Positions 50,376-59,807 of a stretch of 64,000 nt of DNA are shown one piece after another. Position numbers and translations under genes: made by a program. How positions within the stretch are numbered: the first letter of the stretch is position 1; every line of letters begins with the position of its first letter. Source of the stretch: an uncultured Alphaproteobacteria bacterium (GTDB taxonomy: Bacteria; Pseudomonadota; Alphaproteobacteria; Rhizobiales; Pleomorphomonadaceae); contig CALCDT010000388.1 of the NCBI GenBank assembly GCA_937900425.1, positions 1 through 64,000 on the forward strand, read 5' to 3'. The notes under the pieces are model-generated. The model saw only the letters and a program-made list of their open reading frames with translations, was not told the origin of the DNA and searched no databases.

Positions 50376-50404
50376 TGAATACCCCCGGCACCGGCCGGCT
50401 TCAA
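50376..50404 (-). promoter_or_regulatory. leuA promoter
   Basis: On the minus strand TTGAAG (50404-50399) and TATTCA (50381-50376) are separated by exactly 17 bases. Transcription would start about 30 bases before the leader peptide ATG. A small dyad ACGAGA-GG-TCTCGT (50340-50353) lies between. Confidence 0.65.
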
Positions 50405-50469
50405 GGAGAAAATCGCCGGATTCCGTGCGCCGCCGACCGGACGGCGCGGCCGCGACGGTCGTCCCGCCC

Positions 50470-51381
50470 TCAGATCCGCAGCACCCCTTCCGCCACCACC
50501 ACCGCGTCGCCGGCGATGCGGGCGCCCGACAGCCGGCCGCCGGCGACCAGCAGTTCGAGCTCGATATGGCTCGGCCGGCCCATCTCGTAGCCCTGTTCGA
50601 TCACCATCGGATGCTCGCCGTCGGTCGCCCCGTCGAAGCGCATCACCACGCCGGCGAGGGCCGCCACGGCGCTGCCCGTCGCCGGATCCTCGGCCATGCC
50701 GAAACCGGCCGACATCATCCGGGCGTGGAAGGCGTTGGCGAGGTGGACCGTGTCGCGGGTGTAGGCGTAGACCGAGGAGGAACCGAGGGGGGAATAGGCG
50801 CGGCGGACCTTGTCGGCGTCGATCCGGACCCGGCCGATCACCTCGAGGTCGCGCACCGGAACGAAGACGAAGGGCACGCCGGCCGAATAGGCCGAGGGCA
50901 CGTGGTTCTCGAAGCCGAGTTCGTGGGGCTCGAGCCCGACCGTCTCGGCCACCACGTCCTTCGGCACGTCGAAGGCCAGCGCCTCCGGCAGCTTCGGCAG
51001 GTCGAACAGAGCCCGGCCGCGGCTGCCGGAGTGGAGTTCGACGGCGCAGCGCACCGCGCCGATCTGCTCCTCGAGCACGATCACCGCGTCCTGTCGACCC
51101 TCGACCGTGCCGAAGCGGCGGATCGTCAGGGCGACGGCGGTGCCGACGGTCGGATGGCCGGCGAAGGGCAGTTCGCGGGCCGGCGTGAAGATCCGCATCG
51201 CCGCCGTGTGCGCCGGCCCGCGCGCCGGGGTGACGAAGACGGTCTCGGACAGGTTGAACTCGCGGGCCACCGCCTGCATCGCGGCGTCACTCAGTTCCTC
51301 GCCGTCGAAGACCACCGCCAGCGGGTTGCCGGCCAGCGGGCTGTCGGTGAAGACGTCGAGAACCATGTAGCGCCGTTCCAT
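50470..51381 (-). CDS. PhzF-family isomerase/epimerase
   Basis: 303 aa, full PhzF length with two mirrored hot-dog-like halves. The catalytic Glu46 lies in FNLSETVFV; ELPFAGHPTVGTAVAL and the second-half AEDPATGSAVAALAG are family hallmarks. Members catalyse isomerisations without cofactors; substrate is unknown here. It lies upstream of the leuA promoter in the same direction, 66 bp before the -35 box, so it is probably separate. Confidence 0.9.
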   Translation of the reverse strand: MERRYMVLDVFTDSPLAGNPLAVVFDGEELSDAAMQAVAREFNLSETVFVTPARGPAHTAAMRIFTPARELPFAGHPTVGTAVALTIRRFGTVEGRQDAVIVLEEQIGAVRCAVELHSGSRGRALFDLPKLPEALAFDVPKDVVAETVGLEPHELGFENHVPSAYSAGVPFVFVPVRDLEVIGRVRIDADKVRRAYSPLGSSSVYAYTRDTVHLANAFHARMMSAGFGMAEDPATGSAVAALAGVVMRFDGATDGEHPMVIEQGYEMGRPSHIELELLVAGGRLSGARIAGDAVVVAEGVLRI

Positions 51382-51518
51382 CGCAGGCCTCCGTTACGCG
51401 TTCGTGGCGGCGACCGGGGGGCCGCCGCGGCGAAGGCGCCGAGACTACAGCATGAAAAGGAGGATGGGGAACCCGGTCACTCTCGCCCGGCCCGCTCGCC
51501 CCACCTGCTCGCCGGCCG

Positions 51519-52268
51519 TCAGCCGACGAGGCGGCGGGCGATCTCGCGGGCGTAGCCGGGCATGGCGTGGCGGGCGATGTCGGCGCGGCCCGAGATGACG
51601 ACGACGTCGTCGAGTTCGGGTCGTTCCTGGCTGGCGAGGGTGCGGCGGATGCGGGAGACGAGGTCGGCGGTGCCCTCGTCGAAGCGGTAGCGCCGGGCGA
51701 TGGCGATGCGGCCGCCGTCGAAGACGACGAACATGCCGCGCACCTCGGCCTGCCGGGCGTCGAGCCCGGTCTCTTCCTCGAGCTCGATCTCGATCGAGCC
51801 GACGAGATCGACCCGGCCGGCGGCATCGACGTCGCGCATCTCCAGCGAGCCGCCCGGCGGATAGACGTGGCCGGCGTTGACGGTCCAGCCGCCCATCAGC
51901 CCGTAGACCAGATCGCCCTCGGCGCTCTCGATCACCGCGGAGCCGAAGACGTTGCGAAAGCCGAGTTCGGGAAAGCCCCAGGATTTCCAGGCGCTGAAAC
52001 AGGAATAGTCCATCGGTACCGCCGAGGCCCGGAAGACGCCGTCCTCGACGCGGATGCCGCCCGGCGCGCCCGCGGCGCGAGTGGCGAGCACGGTGCCGTT
52101 CCAGACCGCCGGCTTCTCGCGCACGAGGTCCCGCCAGTGCGCGTCGATCCGGGCTTTCAGCGCCGCGTCGACCTGCCACGCCCCCGCGTCGAGGCGCATG
52201 TCGATCCCCGTCAGCGGCTCGACCCGGAGGGTCTGCGCGGACGGCGCGCGCGAATGGATCATGTTCAT
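51519..52268 (-). CDS. Nudix-like hydrolase with atypical Nudix box
   Basis: 249 aa. The sequence GHVYPPGGSLEMRD followed ~15 residues later by IELEEETGL gives a Nudix-like pattern, but with extra residues in the loop and Ile where the conserved Arg of REUxEE should be. The N-terminal ~110 residues (with VWNGTVLATRA and SAWKSWGFPELGFRN) resemble larger Nudix proteins with an extra domain. Activity on nucleoside-diphosphate derivatives is possible but uncertain. Start MNMIHS chosen over a longer frame. Confidence 0.7.
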   Translation of the reverse strand: MNMIHSRAPSAQTLRVEPLTGIDMRLDAGAWQVDAALKARIDAHWRDLVREKPAVWNGTVLATRAAGAPGGIRVEDGVFRASAVPMDYSCFSAWKSWGFPELGFRNVFGSAVIESAEGDLVYGLMGGWTVNAGHVYPPGGSLEMRDVDAAGRVDLVGSIEIELEEETGLDARQAEVRGMFVVFDGGRIAIARRYRFDEGTADLVSRIRRTLASQERPELDDVVVISGRADIARHAMPGYAREIARRLVG

Positions 52269-52806
52269 GATCGTCTCGCTTTCCGATGGCTGGCCCCGGC
52301 CCGGCATCGAAACCGGCCCGATCGGCGATCAATCCCCGTCACGACGACGACGCCCGTGGCGGGCGCGGCCGGGCCGCCAGAAACGCGGCCTGCAAGGAAC
52401 GCGCCTCCGAACCGCCCGGAAGCGCAGAAGAATTTCTTTTCTTTTATCTCGCGCCCGCTCCAGCCTTCCGGCCGGACGGACGCCCTCCCCGTCGATGATC
52501 TCGCCCCATGCGGCAATCCGGAAACGCGGGCCCCGCGGCCCCGGACCGATCGGTCGACGAGGCCGACGGTAACAGAAGATTCCGGAGGGGTCATCCCGTC
52601 ACGACGCGATCCGGCGCGAAAATGTTGCGACGCACCACCGGTCGCCGACCGGCGAGGGGGCACCGCCGCGGCCGCGGCCTGCGGCGATCCCCGACTTGCC
52701 ATCGCCGTGCCGGGCGGTTTACCTGCTCCTCCCGGGCCTTGGCGCGGAAGATCGGCCAACCGGCCGCGCTCCCGGCGTGCGGCGGGACGATGGGAGAAGG
52801 ATGCGG
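52269..52806. other. Intergenic region between divergent Nudix and VOC genes
   Basis: 538 bp. An AT-rich tract near 52428-52460 (TTTCTTTTCTTTTATCT) is the only compositional feature and may mark promoters. Open frames across it are Arg/Gly/Pro-rich without homology I recognise. Nothing else is seen. Confidence 0.4.
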
Positions 52807-53496
52807 ATGAGCAAGCTGGACCTCGACCACGTCTTCGTCTTCGTGGAACCCGATCACGGCCGGCCGGGGGGCCGCGTCTACGACGACCTCGTCGCCGGCG
52901 GCCTCGTCGAGACCTATCGCCGCCGCCACGAAGGCCAGGGCACGGCCAACGTCACCTTCTGCTTCGACAACGCCTTCCTCGAACTGCTCTGGGTCGTCGA
53001 CGTCCAGGAGGCCCGCGCCCCGGATCTCGACCGCGCCGGCATCAACCGCCGCGCCGACTGGCGCTTCCACGGCGGCTCGCCCTACGGCATCGCGGTCCGC
53101 AGCGACGACGAGCTTCCCTTCGAGACCTGGCCCTACCGCTTCGAGGGGTTGCCCGACGACCTGCACCTGCCGGTCGCCGTCGCCTCCGACGACCTCGCCC
53201 AGCCCTTCGTCTTCCGCTCGCTGCGCAACAAGCGTCCCGACCAGTGGGACGGCGCGGCCGCCGGCGCCCGGCAGTCGGCCGCCGGCCTCGCCGAAATCGT
53301 CGCCATCGACCTGACGCTGCCCGCCGGCGTCGCCCCGGGCGAGGCCCTCCTCGCCCTGCGCGAGGCCGGCATCGTCACCCTCCACGAGGGCACCCCCGAT
53401 CCGCTGGCCCACCGCATGGTGCTGACCATCTCGCGCCGGGACGGCGCGCCGCCCCGCCGGCTCGACGTCGCCTCGTTCCAGTGGCTGGAGGCGTGA
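52807..53496 (+). CDS. VOC / glyoxalase-like protein
   Basis: 229 aa. N-terminal LDHVFVFVEPDHGRPGGRVYDDLVAGGL with FCFDNAFLELLWVVD resembles the beta-alpha-beta-beta-beta unit of glyoxalase-like (Glyoxalase_3 type) proteins; the later LAEIVAIDLTLPA half could be a second unit. Substrate unknown. ATG 52807 is chosen because GAGAAGG lies six bases upstream; ATG 52801 is two codons earlier. Confidence 0.75.
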   Translation: MSKLDLDHVFVFVEPDHGRPGGRVYDDLVAGGLVETYRRRHEGQGTANVTFCFDNAFLELLWVVDVQEARAPDLDRAGINRRADWRFHGGSPYGIAVRSDDELPFETWPYRFEGLPDDLHLPVAVASDDLAQPFVFRSLRNKRPDQWDGAAAGARQSAAGLAEIVAIDLTLPAGVAPGEALLALREAGIVTLHEGTPDPLAHRMVLTISRRDGAPPRRLDVASFQWLEA

Positions 53497-53714
53497 CGCC
53501 CGGCCCGCATGGCGCCCGGCGCGGCCCGCCCACGAACCGGTGACGGCAGGCACGGAAGGCTTCGACCCGCCGCAGCATTTCGTGCGACGGTGAGAGCGTA
53601 CTGGCGGCGGCCGTCCGGGCCGTGACCTCTTTCCGGCCGGCGGGAACTCCTGAGCCGGGCATGACGTCCGACCGGCCGGCGCCCGCGCCGCCGTGACCCG
53701 TCCGGGAGACGCCG

Positions 53715-54122
53715 ATGATCCGAGGCCTCTGCCTTCTCCTGCTCTGCCAGCTCGCCGGCGAGGCCAGCGTGCGGCTCCTCGCCCTGCCGGTGCCGGGCCC
53801 CGCGCTCGGCTTCCTGCTGCTCTTCGCGCTGCTGCTCGTCGCCGGCCGGCTCTCCTGGCAGCGGCCGAGGATCGCCGCGGCGATGGACGACGTCGGCGGC
53901 GCCTCCGACCGGCTGCTCGCCGCCCTCGGCCTGCTGTTCGTGCCCGCAGGCGCCGGCATCGTGCAGAACATCGGCGTCTTCCTCGACGACGGCCTCGCCC
54001 TCGCCGCGACGCTGGTGCTCTCGCTGCTCGTCACCCTCGTCGTCACCGTCCTCGTCTTCCTCGCCGTCACCCGGCTCGTCGAGCGCGGCGAGGCGGCACG
54101 CGTCCGGGAGGATGGCGAATGA
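53715..54122 (+). CDS. lrgA: LrgA/CidA-family membrane protein
   Basis: 135 aa, four TMs. Conserved LCQLAGEASVRLLALPVPGPALGFLLLF and LLFVPAGAGIVQN are hallmarks of the holin-like LrgA/CidA family. GGGAG lies six bases before ATG. It overlaps lrgB by four bases. In bacteria the pair is tied to murein hydrolase control or export of small carboxylates such as pyruvate. Confidence 0.92.
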   Translation: MIRGLCLLLLCQLAGEASVRLLALPVPGPALGFLLLFALLLVAGRLSWQRPRIAAAMDDVGGASDRLLAALGLLFVPAGAGIVQNIGVFLDDGLALAATLVLSLLVTLVVTVLVFLAVTRLVERGEAARVREDGE

Positions 54123-54841
54123 CTGACGCCGATTTCAGCCTCTGGGCCTATCTCTCGACCTCGCCGCTGCTGTGGCTGACGCTGACGCTCGCGGTCTGGG
54201 TCGCGGCCGACGCGGCCTCGGCGACGCTGCGCCGGCACCCGCTCGCCAATCCGGTGCTGCTGTCGATTCTCGCCGTCGCCGCGGTGCTGGCGGCGAGCGG
54301 CACGCCCTATCCGACCTATTTCGAGGGCGCCCAGTTCATCCACTTCCTGCTCGGCCCGGCCACCGTAGCCCTCGCCGTCCCGCTCTACCGCAACCGCGGC
54401 CTCGTCCGCCGACGCCTGCTCCCGATCGCGGCCGCCCTCGTCGCCGGCTCGCTCACCGCCGTCGCCAGTGCCGTCGGCATCGCCCTCCTCCTCGGCCTCG
54501 CCGAGCCGGAGGTGATCGCGATCGCGCCTAAATCGGTGACGGCGGCGATCGCCATGGGCATCTCGCGCGAACTCGGCGGCGAGCCGGCGCTCACCGCCGT
54601 CCTCGTCATCCTCACCGGCATCCTCGGCGCCGTCACCGTCACGCCGCTGATGAACGCCATGGGCATCCGCGACTATGCCGCCCGCGGCTTCGCGGTCGGC
54701 CTCGCCGCCCACGGCATCGGCACCGCCCGCGCCTTCGCCGTCGACGGCACCGCCGGCACCTTCGCCGGCATCGCGATGGCCCTCAACGCGGTGCTGACGG
54801 CGATGATCGTGCCGCTGATCCTCGGCCTGTTCGGGATCTGA
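54119..54841 (+). CDS. lrgB: LrgB/CidB-family membrane protein
   Basis: 240 aa, about seven TMs. Family marks are NPVLLSILAVAAVL, GPATVALAVPLYRN, PKSVTAAIAMGIS and AAHGIGTARAFA. Functions with LrgA as a membrane complex. ATGA overlap gives 1:1 coupling. Confidence 0.93.
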   Translation: MTDADFSLWAYLSTSPLLWLTLTLAVWVAADAASATLRRHPLANPVLLSILAVAAVLAASGTPYPTYFEGAQFIHFLLGPATVALAVPLYRNRGLVRRRLLPIAAALVAGSLTAVASAVGIALLLGLAEPEVIAIAPKSVTAAIAMGISRELGGEPALTAVLVILTGILGAVTVTPLMNAMGIRDYAARGFAVGLAAHGIGTARAFAVDGTAGTFAGIAMALNAVLTAMIVPLILGLFGI

Positions 54842-55015
54842 CGGCCGCCGTCGCAAACGCAGAGCCGCCCCTTGCCGCCGACCCGGGATCTCCCGCCGAT
54901 CCCGCAAAGCTGCTGCGGCGGGGGCGCGCATTGTCTCGGCGGGCGATCTGGCCTATTCCGGCAGGCCCGCCGACGCCGCCCTTGCCCCCGGCGCCGGTTC
55001 CCCGCGAGGCCGCCG

Positions 55016-55762
55016 ATGTCGCTCACCAAGCTCTCCGTCAACGTCAACGCCATCGCCCAGCTGCGCAACCGCCGCGACCTGCCCTGGCCGAGCGTCACCG
55101 GCCTGTCCGCCCTGGCGCTGGAGGCCGGCGCCCACGGCATCACCGTCCACCCGCGGCCAGACGAGCGCCACATCCGCCGCACGGACGTGTTCGATCTGGT
55201 GGCCATGCTGCGCGGCGAGTGGACGGGCAAGGAGTTCAACATCGAGGGCTATCCGAGCGAGGATTTTCTCGCGCTGTGCGAGAAGGCCCGGCCCGACCAG
55301 GTGACGCTGGTGCCCGACGATCCGGCGCAGGCGACCTCCGACCACGGCTGGGACACGCTGGCGAACGAGGCGATCCTGCGCGAGGTGACCGCCCGCATCC
55401 ACGGCTTCGGCGCGAGGGTCTCGATCTTCGTCGACGCCGATCCGGCGACGGCCGCCGGCGCGGCGGCGCCCGGTGCCGACCGCGTCGAATTCTACACCGG
55501 CCCCTACGGCCACACCTTCGAGGCCGCCGCCAAGGCCGCGGAACTGGAAAAGGTCCGCATCGCCGCCGAGGCCGCCCGCGACGCCGGCCTCGCCGTCAAC
55601 GCCGGCCACGACCTCACACTCGACAACCTGCCGCCCCTCAAGACCGCCGTGCCCTTCCTCGCCGAAGTCTCGATCGGTCACGCCCTCACCGCCGACGCCC
55701 TCCTCTTCGGCATGGCGGAGACGGTGCGGCGCTACCGAGCCGCCTGCGGCGACGCCCCGTGA
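55016..55762 (+). CDS. pdxJ: Pyridoxine 5'-phosphate synthase
   Basis: 248 aa TIM barrel, the final step in DXP-dependent vitamin B6 synthesis, condensing 1-deoxyxylulose 5-phosphate with 3-amino-2-oxopropyl phosphate. [48 protein letters not shown] and [12 protein letters not shown] are conserved. ATG 55016 gives the family N-terminus [11 protein letters not shown]. Confidence 0.95.
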   Translation: MSLTKLSVNVNAIAQLRNRRDLPWPSVTGLSALALEAGAHGITVHPRPDERHIRRTDVFDLVAMLRGEWTGKEFNIEGYPSEDFLALCEKARPDQVTLVPDDPAQATSDHGWDTLANEAILREVTARIHGFGARVSIFVDADPATAAGAAAPGADRVEFYTGPYGHTFEAAAKAAELEKVRIAAEAARDAGLAVNAGHDLTLDNLPPLKTAVPFLAEVSIGHALTADALLFGMAETVRRYRAACGDAP

Positions 55763-56415
55763 GCGACCCGTCCGGCCGCCCCGCCGCCCCGGTCTTCGAC
55801 GACGATTTCCGCGCGCGCTTCGACGCGCTGCTGCGCTGGCGGCGCGACGTCCGCCGCTTCCGCCGCGATCCGGTCGACCCTCCGGTCGCCGAACGGCTGA
55901 TCGCCGCCGCGGCGCTGGCACCCTCGGTCGGCTACAGCCAGCCCTGGCGCTTCGTCACCGTCGCCGATCCGCGCCGGCGCGCGGCGGTACGCCGGCTGTT
56001 CGAGACCGCCAACGCCGCGGCTCTGGCCCGCCAGCCGTCCCACGACCGCGCCGCCCGCTACGCCCGCCTCAAGCTCTCCGGCCTCGACGAGGCGCCCTGG
56101 CACCTCGCCGTCTTCGTCGATCCCGACCCCGAGGCCGGCCACGGTCTCGGCCGCGCCACCATGCCGGAGACCGTCGCCTATTCGGCGGTGATGGCCGTCC
56201 ACACCCTGTGGCTGGCCGCACGCGCGGAAGGCCTCGGCATGGGCTGGGTGTCGATCATCGACCCGGAGGCCGTCCGAGCCCTGCTCGACGTGCCCGCCGA
56301 GTGGCGCCTCGTCGGCTATTTCTGCATCGGCCGCCCGGCCGGCGAGCACGACACGCCCGAACTCGAACGCGCCGGCTGGGAGACGCGGCGCGAGACGGTG
56401 CATCTGCTGCGCTGA
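55759..56415 (+). CDS. bluB: 5,6-dimethylbenzimidazole synthase BluB
   Basis: 218 aa. BluB fragments FMNH2 to form the lower ligand of vitamin B12. The nitroreductase-like fold starts with [45 protein letters not shown] and MGWVSIIDP are characteristic. GTG start overlapping the pdxJ stop (GTGA). Coupling of B6 and B12 genes is unexplained beyond shared use of cofactor precursors. Confidence 0.92.
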   Translation: MSDPSGRPAAPVFDDDFRARFDALLRWRRDVRRFRRDPVDPPVAERLIAAAALAPSVGYSQPWRFVTVADPRRRAAVRRLFETANAAALARQPSHDRAARYARLKLSGLDEAPWHLAVFVDPDPEAGHGLGRATMPETVAYSAVMAVHTLWLAARAEGLGMGWVSIIDPEAVRALLDVPAEWRLVGYFCIGRPAGEHDTPELERAGWETRRETVHLLR

Positions 56416-56516
56416 GCGGCTGGAAACGCCCGCCGGCGAGGCCCGCACGGCAGCCCGCTGCCGGGCCGCCCGCCTTCGATCGCGGACCCTCGCGTGCCGG
56501 ACGCTCGCGGGCGGGG

Positions 56517-57224
56517 CTATTTCACCCCCATCACCTCCGCGCAGCGCGACAGGCCGATGCCCGCCGCCCCTGTGTCGCGCGAGATGCGGATCGCCTTGAT
56601 GATGCTTTCCGGCGCCGGCGAGGTGGTGATCTGCAGTTCGCAGAACAGCTGCTCGGTGCGGGCCGGCGAGACGAGGCGCTGGCCGGGCGGGGGCGGGGGC
56701 GAGGACGGCGCAGCACCGAACAGTCCGTTGGGATTGAACTTGATGCTGCCGCCGCTCGTCGTGGTCGTCGTGGTCGTCCGCGTCACCCCGGGGCTCGGGG
56801 TCTCGACACGGGTTTCGGACTTCGTCACCTGCTTCTCGTAGATCGGCGCCGGAGCCGGCGGAGCGGCGGGCGTGCCGAAGCTCGACGCCCCGAAAGTCGA
56901 GCCGCCGAAGGTCGGCGCCGGGGCGGGTGCCGCACCGAAGGTCGTCGACGGGAAGGCCGGTTGCTGGAACGTCGGGGCGGGCGCGGCGACCGGCGCATAC
57001 TGGGCCGGAACATGCTTCGTCGTCTCGCCGCCGCGCCAGCTGTGGATCACGTCGCCGTTGGCGAGGGCGTAGCTGCCGCGCGGCGGTCCGTATTGCACGA
57101 AGAAGGCGTCGCTCGGCTCGCCGATCCAGCGCGCGGCGATCGCCTGGCCCGCCTGCTCGGTCGTCACGCAGCCGGCGAGTGCGGCGGCCACGAGCCCGGC
57201 CGCGACCATCCCGAATTGTCTCAT
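56517..57224 (-). CDS. Proline-rich lipoprotein, 235 aa
   Basis: Lipobox LAGC near residue 19 follows a short signal. A conserved-looking segment WIGEPSDAFFVQYGPPRGSYALANGDVI (in part) precedes a long Ala/Pro/Phe low-complexity tract with FG-type repeats and a Thr run, then a short C-terminal domain with two Cys. Not recognised. GGAG four bases before ATG. Confidence 0.78.
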   Translation of the reverse strand: MRQFGMVAAGLVAAALAGCVTTEQAGQAIAARWIGEPSDAFFVQYGPPRGSYALANGDVIHSWRGGETTKHVPAQYAPVAAPAPTFQQPAFPSTTFGAAPAPAPTFGGSTFGASSFGTPAAPPAPAPIYEKQVTKSETRVETPSPGVTRTTTTTTTSGGSIKFNPNGLFGAAPSSPPPPPGQRLVSPARTEQLFCELQITTSPAPESIIKAIRISRDTGAAGIGLSRCAEVMGVK

Positions 57225-57411
57225 CGTCTCCAGTTCCCCCATCTCACGACGTCACTTGCGTCGCGACCCGATCCGAAGGGCGCGTCGCGCCGCGACGGCG
57301 AAGTCGACCCCGGCACCACTCCGGCACACCGGCGGCCGACATCCTCTCGATGCCCCGGTCGTCGCCGACGGATCGACGGCTCTCCGCCGCCCCGCGGCTC
57401 TTCGAGCGACG

Positions 57412-58611
57412 TCAGGATGTCGTCCTCAGGAAGAAGCCACCCCAGGGCGCCTCCTCCGCCTTGCGCCGCATCGCCTCGGCCCCGGCGGTGTCGCCGCGCC
57501 TGTCGAGAAGCGCGGCGCGGCGGGCGTACCACGGCGCGAAGTCGTCCTCGGCCTCGATCGCCCGCGCGATCGCTTCGTCGGCCCCGTCGAGATCGCCCTG
57601 CCGTTCGAGCAGCATCGCCCGCGCCGCCCAGACCGCGGCCTCCTCCGGGGCGACCTCGACCGCCCGGCGGATCAGCGGAACGGCTTCATCCGGCTGCCCG
57701 CCGTGGGTGAGGACGTACTCGGCCCGGGTGGCGAGCGCCGCGCCGAGCAGGTCGCCGTCGGCGCTCGCCGCGAGGTCGCCGAGCATCGCGAGCCCGCGGG
57801 CCGGATCGGCCTCGATCGAGCGCACGTCCGCGATCAGGGTCTGCGCGGCGTAGAGCGCGCCCCAGCGGTCGCCGGCCGCCGCCGCCCGCTCGAAATGGGC
57901 GAGGGCGGCGTGGGGATCGGCCGCGGCGACGTGAACGCCGTCGCGGTAGAACACGCCGAGCCGGATCTGGGCGAAGGCGACGTCGCGGCGCGCAGCCTCG
58001 GCATAGGCTTCGACGACCGCGCCCGGATCGCGCACGCCGGCCGGATCGTGCTCGAGCATCCAGGCGAGGTTGCCGGCCGCCCGGGCGTAGCCGGCGGCGG
58101 CGGCACGGCGATAGTGGTCCAGCGCCTGCTCGCGGTCGGCCGGATAGCCGCGCCCGTCCTCGTACATCGAGCCGATGTTGTTGAGGGCGACGCCGATGCC
58201 GGCGGCGGCGGCGCTTTCGTAGAGGGCACGGGCGCGCTCGGTGTCGACGTCGACGCCGAGGCCATCCTCGTGAAGGATCGCGAGCGCGACGTCGGCGAGG
58301 CGGTAGCCTTTCGCGGCGGCCTCCTCGTAGAGCCTGCGTGCGGCGTCGTAATTCCCGAGGCGGTCCTCGGCCCGGCCGAGCTGGAAGGCGAAACGGGCCG
58401 TGTTCGGCGAGGCGTCGCGGGCGCGGGTGCAGGCCTCGCGCGCCGCGGCGGGGTCGATGTCGAGATGGGCGACGCCGCTGCGGGCGAAGGCCGGATCGTT
58501 CGGGCTCGCCGCCAGCCGGTCGCAGTCCGCGCCCGGATCGCCGGCCATCACCACCGGAGCCGCCAGCAGGCCGATGATCGCCGCTCCCGCCCAAAGCCGA
58601 CGCACGGTCAT
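57412..58611 (-). CDS. Exported Sel1/TPR repeat protein, 399 aa
   Basis: Signal peptide about 1-23 (ending VMAG), then helical repeats of Sel1 type such as AARRLYEEAAAKGYRLA, ARALYESAAAAGIGVALNNIGSMYEDGRG and ALDHYRRAAAAGYARA, followed by TPR-like repeats to the end. Such proteins scaffold other proteins in the periplasm. Partner unknown. It is divergent from the AraC gene. Confidence 0.85.
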   Translation of the reverse strand: MTVRRLWAGAAIIGLLAAPVVMAGDPGADCDRLAASPNDPAFARSGVAHLDIDPAAAREACTRARDASPNTARFAFQLGRAEDRLGNYDAARRLYEEAAAKGYRLADVALAILHEDGLGVDVDTERARALYESAAAAGIGVALNNIGSMYEDGRGYPADREQALDHYRRAAAAGYARAAGNLAWMLEHDPAGVRDPGAVVEAYAEAARRDVAFAQIRLGVFYRDGVHVAAADPHAALAHFERAAAAGDRWGALYAAQTLIADVRSIEADPARGLAMLGDLAASADGDLLGAALATRAEYVLTHGGQPDEAVPLIRRAVEVAPEEAAVWAARAMLLERQGDLDGADEAIARAIEAEDDFAPWYARRAALLDRRGDTAGAEAMRRKAEEAPWGGFFLRTTS

Positions 58612-58793
58612 GTCACTTTCCCCCGATCACCCTTTCCTGCAAAGGCCATAGCCCGGTTCGGGCTGCCGATGTTATCGAGGACGTCTCAAATCGCCGCGCC
58701 GGGTTTGTCACCGCGTCTCAAAACGCATCCGCAAGCCGGCGAAGCGCGTAAGGATGAGGATCCCCACGTCGCAAAGCCGGGAGGTTCGAGCCG

Positions 58794-59807
58794 TTGCCCC
58801 GCGTCAGGCCCGTCACGCAAGTCTTCACCACCGACCGCCTCGCCAAGGACATCCGGTTCGAAGCCTTTCGCGCCCGCATCAACTCGATGTTCGACATGGA
58901 ACCGCTCGACCGGGCGGACGAGAGCGACTTCTCCGGCTCGATCCGCAGCGTCAACCTCGGTGCCCTGATCGTCAGCGCCATGGCGACGAAGACCTTCGCC
59001 TTCGCCCGTTCACGCCAGCGCCTTCTCACCGACTTCATCGACCACGTGCTGCTGCGGGTCGACCTCGACGGTCCGGCGGAGGACGGCGGGCGGCCGCAGG
59101 GCCTTCTTGTCATCGACCTCGGCCGCATCAGCGAGACCGGGGTGACGCCGGCCCACAACATCTCGCTCGTGGTGCCCCGCCGCCTGCTCGCCGTGCCGGA
59201 CGACGTCCTCGCCCGGTTGCACGGCGAGCGGCTGGCGACGCCGATGGCGATGATCCTCGCCGACCATCTCGTGTCGATCATGCGCCACGCCGGGGGGGCC
59301 GGTGCCGCCGAGGCCGCGGCGATCGGCGCGATGACGCCGGCCCTGCTCGCCGCCTGCCTGCAGCCGGGAGCGGAGACCGCCGCACGCGCCCGCTCCGATC
59401 TCGACGTCGTCGTCGTCGCCCGCGCCCGCGCCCACATCGACGCCAACCTGCGCGACCCGAAGCTCTCGCCCGAGACCGTCGCCCGCGCCGCCGGCGTTTC
59501 GCGGGCCGGACTCTACCGCCTGTTCGAGCCGGTCGGTGGCGTCGCCCGCGCGATCCGCGAGGCCCGGCTGAAGCGGGCGCTGCACGACATCGTCGCCGCC
59601 GGCGCCGCCGCGCGGCTCGGCGACATCGGCCACTCGTTGTGCTTTTCCAGCGAGGCCCAGTTCAGCCGCGCCTTCAAGGCCCATTTCGGCTTCACCCCGA
59701 GCGAGGCGCGCGCCGCCGTCGTCGAATGCCGCAACGTCCCCGCCCTCGCCGGCGGCCCGCCCGATCCCGACCGGCTGGTTTTCTCGGAGTGGCTGACTCG
59801 GCTGTGA
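58794..59807 (+). CDS. AraC-family regulator with AraC-binding-like domain
   Basis: 337 aa. The N-terminal ~190 residues resemble the ligand domain of the AraC_binding_2 group (SDFSGSIRSVNLGALIVS). Two HTHs follow: LSPETVARAAGVSRAGLYRLFEP and LGDIGHSLCFSSEAQFSRAFKAHFGFTPSEAR. TTG start with GGGAGG nine bases upstream. Target genes unknown. Confidence 0.87.
   Translation: MPRVRPVTQVFTTDRLAKDIRFEAFRARINSMFDMEPLDRADESDFSGSIRSVNLGALIVSAMATKTFAFARSRQRLLTDFIDHVLLRVDLDGPAEDGGRPQGLLVIDLGRISETGVTPAHNISLVVPRRLLAVPDDVLARLHGERLATPMAMILADHLVSIMRHAGGAGAAEAAAIGAMTPALLAACLQPGAETAARARSDLDVVVVARARAHIDANLRDPKLSPETVARAAGVSRAGLYRLFEPVGGVARAIREARLKRALHDIVAAGAAARLGDIGHSLCFSSEAQFSRAFKAHFGFTPSEARAAVVECRNVPALAGGPPDPDRLVFSEWLTRL

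Noticed and set aside
52265..52759. 164-codon minus-strand frame upstream of the Nudix-like gene
   Set aside because: Low-complexity Arg/Gly/Pro/Ser translation without start signals; likely spurious.
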